Part shown: positions 35,317-41,063 of the stretch, piece after piece
Layout: every line of letters begins with the position of its first letter
Numbering within the stretch: the stretch's first letter is position 1
Assembly (NCBI GenBank): GCA_024281055.1
Contig: JAMXLF010000042.1
Span: 1 to 41,063, forward strand
Length of the DNA: 41,063 nt
From: Geobacteraceae bacterium
Lineage (GTDB): Bacteria > Desulfobacterota > Desulfuromonadia > Geobacterales > Geobacteraceae
Direction of reading: 5' to 3'
The notes under the pieces: model-generated
What the model was told of the DNA's origin: nothing
The model's database searches: none
The model's input: only the letters and a program-made list of their open reading frames with translations
Program-made: the position numbers and the translations under genes

Positions 35317-38300
35317 CGGAACTCCCCTGCACCTGCTTTGACCTCAGGGATTTCGAGAAGATCATCCGCAATCCCGCCAGGGCAGACGACAAGAAGCTCA
35401 TCGCACTCTACAAGATTCTTTCCCCTTCGCATCTGCTCAAGCAACCCTTTGCCAACGATAGCAACTCCCTCAACAGGGAGTTCTACGGCGAACTCCTCCA
35501 CATTCTCGGCCTGGAGGAGGTGAAGGACAAGGGGAAGAAGCTCATCCGGCGCAAGCCCGAAGGGGCGCGGCACCCCGGCTCCCTCCTGGAGAACGCCATC
35601 AACATCCTCACGGTCCGCCACAAGTTGCCGGCAGCCGGCGCAGATGTAGGTGCGCAGCATGCTGCGCCCGATGACGCCCAGGCGTTCAGCATCGCCCTGG
35701 AGCTCTGCATCACCTGGCTCAACCGGATTCTCTTCCTCAAGCTCCTGGAAGGACAACTCATCGCCTACCAGAAAGGGAACCGCGACTATGCCTTCCTGAA
35801 TGGCGGCCGCATCAGCGACTTCGACGAGCTGGACGAGCTCTTCTTCGAGGTGCTGGCGGTCCGTGTCGCCGACCGTTCCGAGCCGGTCCGGAAGAAGTTC
35901 GGAAACATTCCCTATCTGAACAGCTCCCTCTTTGAGGAGAGTGACCTGGAACAAAAGACCATCCATATGTCCGCGCTCAAGGGGCGCCTGGACGTGCCGC
36001 TTTACAATGCCACGGTGCTGAAGGATGCCGCCGGCAAGCGCCGGACGGGCGACAAGAGCACCCTCCACTACCTGTTCGAGTTCCTCGACGCCTACGACTT
36101 CGGGGCCGAAGGGGGTGCCGAGATCCAGGAGCAGAACAAGACCATCATCAACGCTTCGGTTCTTGGTCTCATCTTCGAAAAGATCAACGGCTACAAGGAC
36201 GGCTCCTTCTTCACTCCGGGCTTCATCACCATGTACATCTGTCGCGAGACCCTGCGGCGAGCCGTGGTGCGGAAATTCAACGAACGTTACGGCTGGGAGT
36301 GCAAAGACCTCACCGAGGTATATAACCGCATCGATCCGGGCAGGTTGAGAGAGGCGAACGAGGTCGTGAACAGCCTGAAAATCTGCGACCCCGCCGTCGG
36401 CTCCGGGCATTTCCTCGTCTCGGCCTTGAACGAGATCATCGCCATCAAGTCTGAGCTGGGCATCCTCATCGACCGGGACGGGAAGCGGCTGCGCGGCTAC
36501 AGCGTCACCATCGAGAACGACGAGCTGATCATCACCGGCGACGATCACTTTTTCGAGTACAACTACCGGGACCCGGAATCGCAGCGGGTGCAGGAAACGC
36601 TCTTTCATGAGAAGGAGTCGCTCATCGAAAACTGCCTCTTCGGCGTCGACATCAACCCCAAGTCGGTCGCCATCTGCCGCCTGCGCCTCTGGATCGAGCT
36701 CCTGAAGAACGCCTACTACACCAAAGAGAGCGGCTACGCCGAGCTGGAGACCCTCCCCAACATAGACATCAACATCAAGTGCGGCAATTCCCTGGTGAGC
36801 CGCTTTGCGATAATCGGCAACCCGAACATCCTTCCCGGCGACCGGAAGAAGCTGAAGGAGCTGACGGAGAGGTACCGTCGCCACGTCTTCGAGTACAAAC
36901 TCTCGCCGGCCAATAGGGCACAGCTGCGCAAGGTGATCGACAATCTCAAGCACGATCTGGAGAACTTCGGTCTTCCCAATGACAGGGATCTGATGGCCCT
37001 CTGGAAGGCGAAGGACGAGCTGGCCCAACTCTCCCTTTTTGGCTTTGACAGGAAGGAACAGGAGCGCAGGCAGAAATTGCACGAGAAGGTTGTCGAGCTT
37101 GAGAGGCGTTTCGAGGAGAAGCAGCGGCTGGTTTACGCCAACGCCTTCGAGTGGCGCTTCGAGTTTCCTGAGGTGCTGGACGAAAACGGCGAATTCATCG
37201 GGTTTGACGCGGTGATCGGCAACCCGCCCTACATCCGCCAGGAAGCGATCAAGGAGCAGAAACCGGCGCTCATGGAGATGTTCGGCACCTTCTACTGCGG
37301 CACCGCCGACATTTACACCTACTTCTACAAGACCGGCATAAACCTCCTCAAGACCGGCGCAACCCTCTGTTACATCGCCCCAAACAAATTCATGCGGGCG
37401 GGCTACGGAAGGAACACGCGCGAGCTGCTGACCACCCAGGCAAAGCCACTTCAGGTGCTTGATTTCGGCGACCTCCCCGTTTTCGACGAGGCGACCACTT
37501 ATCCCTCAATTGTGATGGTGGAGAAGGCAACCCCCCTCAATCCCCCATTATCAGGGGGGAGGCGAAAATCACCCGGGTCTAGCTCCCTCCCTGACAAGGG
37601 AGGGCGGGGGGTGGGTTCATTCCTCGCCGCCACCTTTACCGGCCCCGAACAGCTCACCCGCTTCGCCGAAGCGCTCCCCACCATCGGCTTTACCATGCCG
37701 GTTTCAGCGCTCAAAGCTGAGGGGTGGACGTTGGAGCAACCGGATGTTCATGCGCTACTGGAGAAGCTTCACAGAAAAGGCAAACCCTTGTCGGAATTCA
37801 TCGACCGGCAGATCTATTACGGGATCAAAACGGGATTGAACGAAGCCTTCGTCATCGACGAAGAGACCCGGCAGCGGCTTGTTGCCGAAGACCCCAAAAG
37901 CGAGGAGGTCATCAAACCGTGGTTGCGGGGAAAGGATATCTTTAAGTGGAAGGCAAAATGGGCTGGGCTTTACCTTATCGCTATTGCCAGCAGTGCCAAT
38001 AAGGCGTGGCGTTGGTCAAATGAGGGAAGCGAGGAAGCAGCTCGACGTCTGTTTGAGCTGGAATATCCGGCTATTCACAGGCATATGTCCAGATGGGAAG
38101 AAAAACTGAGGAAACGAGATGACCAAGGACGATTCTGGTGGGAATTACGATCTTGTGCTTATTATGAAGAGTTTGACAAACCGAAAATTCTCTGGCCCGG
38201 CATCAGCGCGGAGCTTACTGTGTTCTCCCTTGACGAGCAAGGGTTTTACGGCAACGACAATAACCAGCTCATCATCTCCGGGGACCGTTGCCTTCTAGCT

Positions 38301-38573
38301 ATCCTCAATTCAAAGCTGGCAAATTTTGTGCTGAGGCATACGTGTGACAAGGTGCAAGGCGGATTTTACCGGCTTAAGATCATCTACATCGAACAACTCC
38401 CCATCCCGAAGGCCACCAACGCCCAGAAAACCCCAATCATCGACCGCGTCGAAAAAATCCTCGCCGATCCCGACAGCCCTGATGTCCCGCTGCTTGAGGC
38501 GGAGATCGACCGGCTGGTGTACGAGTTGTACGGGCTGACGGAGGAAGAGATTACGGTGGTGGAGGGGAAATAA
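35289..38573 (+). CDS. Methyltransferase and target-recognition fragment of the type IIG system
   Basis: Frame open from 35289; the first usable start is GTG 35520, preceded by GGAGGAG, giving 1017 residues. The adenine-N6 methylase has motif I CDPAVGSGHFLVSAL and motif IV FDAVIGNPPYIRQE (NPPY). The target-recognition part follows from about residue 740. Residues 674-700 come from an inserted repeat and are low-complexity; a 16-bp palindrome at 35652 encodes AQHAA. If translated from GTG it may still methylate DNA without the nuclease, which would be safe for the cell. Confidence 0.75.
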   Translation, partial: ARPHIEKELTELPCTCFDLRDFEKIIRNPARADDKKLIALYKILSPSHLLKQPFANDSNSLNREFYGELLHILGLEEVKDKGKKLIRRKPEGARHPGSLLENAINILTVRHKLPAAGADVGAQHAAPDDAQAFSIALELCITWLNRILFLKLLEGQLIAYQKGNRDYAFLNGGRISDFDELDELFFEVLAVRVADRSEPVRKKFGNIPYLNSSLFEESDLEQKTIHMSALKGRLDVPLYNATVLKDAAGKRRTGDKSTLHYLFEFLDAYDFGAEGGAEIQEQNKTIINASVLGLIFEKINGYKDGSFFTPGFITMYICRETLRRAVVRKFNERYGWECKDLTEVYNRIDPGRLREANEVVNSLKICDPAVGSGHFLVSALNEIIAIKSELGILIDRDGKRLRGYSVTIENDELIITGDDHFFEYNYRDPESQRVQETLFHEKESLIENCLFGVDINPKSVAICRLRLWIELLKNAYYTKESGYAELETLPNIDINIKCGNSLVSRFAIIGNPNILPGDRKKLKELTERYRRHVFEYKLSPANRAQLRKVIDNLKHDLENFGLPNDRDLMALWKAKDELAQLSLFGFDRKEQERRQKLHEKVVELERRFEEKQRLVYANAFEWRFEFPEVLDENGEFIGFDAVIGNPPYIRQEAIKEQKPALMEMFGTFYCGTADIYTYFYKTGINLLKTGATLCYIAPNKFMRAGYGRNTRELLTTQAKPLQVLDFGDLPVFDEATTYPSIVMVEKATPLNPPLSGGRRKSPGSSSLPDKGGRGVGSFLAATFTGPEQLTRFAEALPTIGFTMPVSALKAEGWTLEQPDVHALLEKLHRKGKPLSEFIDRQIYYGIKTGLNEAFVIDEETRQRLVAEDPKSEEVIKPWLRGKDIFKWKAKWAGLYLIAIASSANKAWRWSNEGSEEAARRLFELEYPAIHRHMSRWEEKLRKRDDQGRFWWELRSCAYYEEFDKPKILWPGISAELTVFSLDEQGFYGNDNNQLIISGDRCLLAILNSKLANFVLRHTCDKVQGGFYRLKIIYIEQLPIPKATNAQKTPIIDRVEKILADPDSPDVPLLEAEIDRLVYELYGLTEEEITVVEGK
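35652..35667. repeat. 16-bp palindrome inside the methylase frame
   Basis: GCGCAGCATGCTGCGC within GTAGGTGCGC... resembles the GTAGGGGCG palindrome family; it encodes a short Ala/His stretch. Confidence 0.5.
37530..37618. repeat. Palindromic repeat inserted in frame in the methylase gene
   Basis: Contains TCCCCCATTATCAGGGGGGA and a second hairpin CCCTCCCT-GAC-AAGGGAGGG, with outer AACCCCCCTCAATC and GGGGGGTGGGTT arms. It is translated as NPPLSGGRRKSPGS then SSLPDKGGRGVGS, a low-complexity peptide unlike its surroundings, typical of repeat elements that tolerate translation. Confidence 0.75.
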
Positions 38574-38619
38574 CAGAGAAAGCCTCAAATAGGACGGAAT
38601 GGATATAATAACCAATGTG

Positions 38620-38636
38620 TTAACCTTTTACGTTAA
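38620..38636. promoter_or_regulatory. Candidate higBA operator
   Basis: TTAAC-CTTTTAC-GTTAA dyad 24 bp before higB, downstream of a perfect TATAAT at 38604-38609. Confidence 0.4.
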
Positions 38637-38641
38637 TAAAA

Positions 38642-38670
38642 TTGACTTTGGCCTGAAACATGGTTATAGT
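38642..38670 (+). promoter_or_regulatory. Strong promoter-like pair overlapping the higB start
   Basis: TTGACT (38642-38647), 17 bp, TATAGT (38665-38670). Transcripts would begin after the higB ATG, so it could express the antitoxin without the toxin. Confidence 0.4.
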
Positions 38671-38998
38671 ATATAAAACCTCAAAGCTCGAAAAAGAATG
38701 CAACGAAGCGAAACTCATGGTCAAAAAACATGGACCTGTGCGGGCAAAGCTTCTCCAAAAGCGGCTCACTGAACTCCGCGCCGCTGCCGTCCTGGTAGAT
38801 ATCTTCAGACTCCCCCAGGTCCGTTGCCATGAACTGCGCGAAAACCGCAAAGGTGAGCTTGCCGTGGACCTCGACCACCCCTACCGCCTTATCTTCGAAC
38901 CTGCAGACGAACCGATACCAACGAAGCCCGATGGCGGGCTCGACTGGACAAGAGTAACCAGCATCCGGATTATAGAGATAAAGGATTATCATGAGTAA
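38660..38998 (+). CDS. higB: HigB-type RelE-family toxin
   Basis: 112 residues of the killer-protein HigB/RelE family, ribosome-dependent mRNA interferases. Family segments visible: YKTSKLEKECNEAKLMVKKH, KLLQKRLTELRAA, LPQVRCHELRENRKGELAVD, LDHPYRLIFEPA and the C-terminal IRIIEIKDYHE. The start at 38660 has no good ribosome site, though homologues begin here. It overlaps the antitoxin by 8 bp (38991-38998), giving toxin-first order, characteristic of HigBA. Confidence 0.88.
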   Translation: MVIVYKTSKLEKECNEAKLMVKKHGPVRAKLLQKRLTELRAAAVLVDIFRLPQVRCHELRENRKGELAVDLDHPYRLIFEPADEPIPTKPDGGLDWTRVTSIRIIEIKDYHE

Positions 38999-40073
38999 CA
39001 CGACGAATCAGTTTCTCCCCGATTATGCCGTACCTCCCGGCGAGACGCTGCTTGACACCATCGAGGCGCTCGGCATGTCGCAGGCGGAGCTTGCGGAGCG
39101 TACCGGCAGACCGAAAAAAACCATCAACGAAATCATCAAGGGGAAGGCGCCGATCACCCCTGAGACGGCCTTGCAGCTGGAGCGGGTGCTGGGCGTTCCC
39201 GCCCGCTTCTGGAACAACTTGGAAAACAATTACCGTGAGACTGTTGCCAGGCTTGCGGAACAAGAGCGACTGAGTGCCCATGTTGCGTGGCTCAACGAAA
39301 TTCCTGTCAAAGCCCTTGTCAAGCTGGGTTGGATAAAGTCCTTCACCGACAAAGTCCAACAACTTCAGGAAGTGTTGAGTTATTTCGGCGTAGCTTCGCC
39401 CGAACAGTGGCGCGAACTCTGGTCTAGTGAAACCCAAGTCGCCTATCGTGAATCGCCGGTATTCAAACGAGATCCCGGCATTGTGTCGGCTTGGCTTCGG
39501 AAAGGCGAACTTGTTGCAAGGGGGATGGACTGTAGGCCGTTTGATGCAGCGCGGTTCAGGGCTGCCCTACAAGAAGTTCGCAGGCTGACCAACCAGTTGC
39601 CGGAGGTTTTTCAGCCGGAAGTGAAGAGATTATGCGCAGAAGCAGGCGTTGCCGTGGTCTTCGTTCCCGAGTTGCCGAAGATGCATACAAGTGGCGCCAC
39701 ATGGTGGCTGACACCGACTAAGGCGGTCATCCTGCTGAGTCTGCGTTACAAGAGCGACGATCAGCTGTGGTTCAGCTTCTTCCACGAAGCGGGACACATA
39801 CTTCTCCACGGCAAAAAAGACGTTTTTATCGAGGATGATAATAAAGGGGCCAAGGAAGCAGAGGCCAACCGGTTTGCCGCGGATACGCTGGTTCCCGGGA
39901 AAAAACTTCAAATTTTCTTTCAAACGTCGAGACTGAGCAAGCAGGCGATCGCAAAATTTGCCGCGGAAATCGGTGTCGCCCCCGGAATTGTCGTGGGCAG
40001 GTTACAGCATGACGGTCGGTTACCTCACACCCACTGCAACGACCTCAAACGACGCTTGGTGTGGGCAGCTTGA
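38991..40073 (+). CDS. higA: HigA-type antitoxin fused to an ImmA/IrrE-like peptidase domain
   Basis: 360 residues. Helix-turn-helix XRE domain at about 15-75 (PGETLLDTIEALGMSQAELA, TGRPKKTINEIIKG, ERVLGVPARFWNNLE), typical of HigA. The C-terminal half is a zinc peptidase domain with HEAGH at 265-269 (FSFFHEAGHILLHG) and a following Glu in KEAEANRFA, as in ImmA/IrrE. So antitoxin and protease lie on one chain, which could let stress signals cleave it or a partner. Ribosome site AAAGG precedes the ATG. Confidence 0.88.
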   Translation: MSNTTNQFLPDYAVPPGETLLDTIEALGMSQAELAERTGRPKKTINEIIKGKAPITPETALQLERVLGVPARFWNNLENNYRETVARLAEQERLSAHVAWLNEIPVKALVKLGWIKSFTDKVQQLQEVLSYFGVASPEQWRELWSSETQVAYRESPVFKRDPGIVSAWLRKGELVARGMDCRPFDAARFRAALQEVRRLTNQLPEVFQPEVKRLCAEAGVAVVFVPELPKMHTSGATWWLTPTKAVILLSLRYKSDDQLWFSFFHEAGHILLHGKKDVFIEDDNKGAKEAEANRFAADTLVPGKKLQIFFQTSRLSKQAIAKFAAEIGVAPGIVVGRLQHDGRLPHTHCNDLKRRLVWAA

Positions 40074-40116
40074 GAGGTCGAAAGGTAGCCACCTGAAAGT
40101 AAAAGGAAATTTTTTC

Positions 40117-40149
40117 TTGACTTTACCCGGCTAATCCGGCAACTATAGT
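40117..40149 (+). promoter_or_regulatory. Promoter of the DAHP synthase leader
   Basis: TATAGT at 40144-40149 with TTTACC 16 bp upstream (40122-40127); TTGACT at 40117 is 21 bp away and less likely. The expected start of RNA, about 40155, falls at the leader ATG (40154), so the leader mRNA may lack a 5' untranslated region. Confidence 0.5.
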
Positions 40150-40153
40150 TCCC

Positions 40154-40240
40154 ATGATTAACGCCAGCTTCTTCGCCTATTTTAACTTTTACTTTTGGTA
40201 CGGCTTTTATTTTCGGCCGTCTGCCCGGGTAGAGGTTTGA
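40154..40240 (+). CDS. Aromatic-rich leader peptide controlling DAHP synthase
   Basis: 28 codons. Residues 6-20 hold 12 aromatic residues (7 Phe, 4 Tyr, 1 Trp: FFAYFNFYFWYGFYF), then RPSARVEV and TGA. Such runs occur in attenuator leaders where stalled ribosomes at scarce aminoacyl-tRNAs change RNA folding. Downstream lie two hairpins and the DAHP synthase gene, the first enzyme of aromatic amino acid synthesis. There is no ribosome binding site upstream, and the promoter places the RNA start at the ATG, so leaderless translation is likely, as reported for TrpL in alpha-proteobacteria. It can sense all three aromatic amino acids. Confidence 0.85.
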   Translation: MINASFFAYFNFYFWYGFYFRPSARVEV

Positions 40241-40273
40241 TTTAGGGGAAAGCTGAACTAAATTACACGACCG

Positions 40274-40321
40274 AAAGCCGAGGGTGGACAGGAAACCAAA
40301 CCCCCGGCTTTTTCAGTTTTT
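40274..40321 (+). terminator. Attenuator terminator of the DAHP synthase leader
   Basis: AAAGCCG (40274-40280) pairs with CGGCTTT (40305-40311) and adjacent GGG with CCC, followed by TTTTTCAGTTTTT. CGGCTTT at 40201-40207 in the leader reading frame is complementary to the same AAAGCCG arm, and TTTCGG (40211-40216) to CCGAAA (40271-40276), so an alternative antiterminator pairing is possible. Confidence 0.7.
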
Positions 40322-40327
40322 AGAGCA

Positions 40328-40370
40328 CGATGACGGCCGGGGGAAGGAATCCTCCGGCCGTCATCGTTTT
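40328..40370 (+). terminator. Second hairpin terminator-like element upstream of DAHP synthase
   Basis: 13-bp perfect stem CGATGACGGCCGG / CCGGCCGTCATCG with a 13-nt loop that can pair further, followed by TTTT, ending about 25 bp before the DAHP synthase start. Confidence 0.6.
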
Positions 40371-40394
40371 CGGGGAAAAGAAAGGGGAAGGGAG

Positions 40395-41063
40395 ATGATC
40401 ATCGTCATGAAGGCAGGTGCGGCAAAGAAGGACAAGGACGAGGTGCTGAAGCGGATCAAGGAGCTGGGGTACAAGCCCCACGTGATCCACGGCACCACGC
40501 GGGACGTGATCGGTGCGGTGGGGGACGAGCGGGGGAAGCAGGTATTGCAGGGGATCGAGTCGATGCACGGGGTGGAGAGCGTGGTTCCCATCCTTCAGCC
40601 TTACAAGCTCGCGTCCAAGGAGGTGAAGCGGGAGCCGAGCATCATCCCCATCGGCGAGTCGGTCAGTATCGGTGGCCGGGAACTGGTCGTCATGGCCGGT
40701 CCCTGTTCGGTGGAGAGCGAGGAGCAGATCATCGCCACGGCGCAGGCGGTGAAGGAGGCGGGCGCACAGGTGCTCCGTGGCGGGGCATTCAAGCCGCGGA
40801 CTTCCCCGTATTCCTTCCAGGGGCTGGAGGAGGAGGGGCTGAAGCTTCTGGCCAAGGCGCGGGAGCTGACCGGCCTTCCCGTGGTCACCGAGGTAATCAA
40901 CCCTGAGACCGCCGAACTCGTCGCCGCCTATGCCGACATCCTCCAGATTGGGGCGCGCAACGCCCAGAACTTCGCTCTCCTGAAAAAGGTGGGGCAGCTC
41001 CGGAAACCGGTTCTCCTCAAGCGGGGGATGTCCATGACCATCCAGGAGTTCCTCATGAGCGCA
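40395..41063 (+). CDS. aroF: 3-deoxy-7-phosphoheptulonate (DAHP) synthase, N-terminal part
   Basis: First enzyme of the shikimate pathway (PEP plus erythrose 4-phosphate to DAHP). The 223 residues visible include an N-terminal ferredoxin-like (ACT-type) domain ([20 protein letters not shown]) common in the type I-beta subfamily, then the TIM-barrel start with [31 protein letters not shown] and [20 protein letters not shown], then IGARNAQNF and [17 protein letters not shown] at 40395 follows GGGGAAGGGAG. The regulatory leader above predicts control by aromatic supply. The gene continues past the window. Confidence 0.95.
   Translation, partial: MIIVMKAGAAKKDKDEVLKRIKELGYKPHVIHGTTRDVIGAVGDERGKQVLQGIESMHGVESVVPILQPYKLASKEVKREPSIIPIGESVSIGGRELVVMAGPCSVESEEQIIATAQAVKEAGAQVLRGGAFKPRTSPYSFQGLEEEGLKLLAKARELTGLPVVTEVINPETAELVAAYADILQIGARNAQNFALLKKVGQLRKPVLLKRGMSMTIQEFLMSA

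Larger units (their letters stand above)
34732..38573 (+). pseudogene. Type IIG restriction-modification gene interrupted by a one-base frameshift
   Basis: Two frames together form one 1280-residue nuclease-methyltransferase-specificity protein. The first frame ends at 35316; the second resumes in register from about 35289, where reading GCC-AGG-CCA-CAC gives ARPHIEKELTELPCTCFDL, the natural continuation of WFYQE. A single missing base at about 35287-35289 (ATGCC where AT-N-GCC is expected) explains it. The halves are described separately below. Confidence 0.75.

Overview
The window reads as a high-GC, anaerobic Desulfuromonadota chromosome, most likely a Geobacter or close relative. This is inferred from gene content and order, not from a database search: a selenoprotein next to selA, a Wsp-like chemosensory operon, a sigma54 activator carrying an [FeFe]-hydrogenase-like sensor, a REC-GGDEF protein, and dispersed palindromic intergenic repeats.

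Layout. 1-2.3 kb: the start of peptide deformylase (-), a 4-oxalocrotonate tautomerase (+), and a three-gene minus-strand stress operon (DUF1858-like redox protein, Cys-rich protein, hemerythrin) behind an FNR/HcpR-like box. 2.4-7.8 kb: an endonuclease III homologue (+) converging on a minus-strand run htpX, rsmB, rpe, Nudix hydrolase, REC-GGDEF. 7.9-10.4 kb: a thioredoxin-fold selenoprotein whose in-frame UGA lies in a UxxC motif, a cardiolipin synthase-like phospholipase D and a small membrane protein. 10.4-12.3 kb: a TIM-barrel protein and an RCK potassium channel (-). 12.4-18.1 kb: a GntR/FCD regulator behind three tandem 17-bp repeats and an operator-like palindrome, then selA, ispD, ispF and glnS. 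18.2-26.0 kb: a chemosensory operon of cheR-TPR, cheW, mcp, cheA-REC, cheB and cheY. 26.1-30.5 kb: cysS, a 58-residue ribbon-helix-helix protein, and a 762-residue activator joining ferredoxin, hydrogenase-like, Fe-S and sigma54 AAA+ modules. An 18-bp palindrome recurs upstream of both of these last two genes. 30.8-34.6 kb: a DUF2281-like protein, a transglutaminase-fold protein lacking its catalytic Cys, an M16 peptidase and a VTT-type membrane protein. 34.7-40.1 kb: a defence/toxin island with a type IIG restriction-modification gene broken by a one-base frameshift and a HigB/HigA-ImmA toxin-antitoxin pair. 40.1 kb to the end: an aromatic-rich leader peptide with attenuator-like hairpins, then the start of DAHP synthase.

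The most rewarding items are (i) the selenoprotein plus selA, (ii) the unannotated leader peptide (12 of 15 consecutive residues aromatic) before DAHP synthase, with a promoter that suggests leaderless translation, (iii) the hydrogenase-sensor sigma54 activator with its repeated palindrome and a sigma54 promoter at the ribbon-helix-helix gene, (iv) the repeat array and operator at the GntR gene, and (v) palindromic repeat families, some inserted in frame in the restriction-modification gene. All family calls come from reading motifs by eye; no database search was run.
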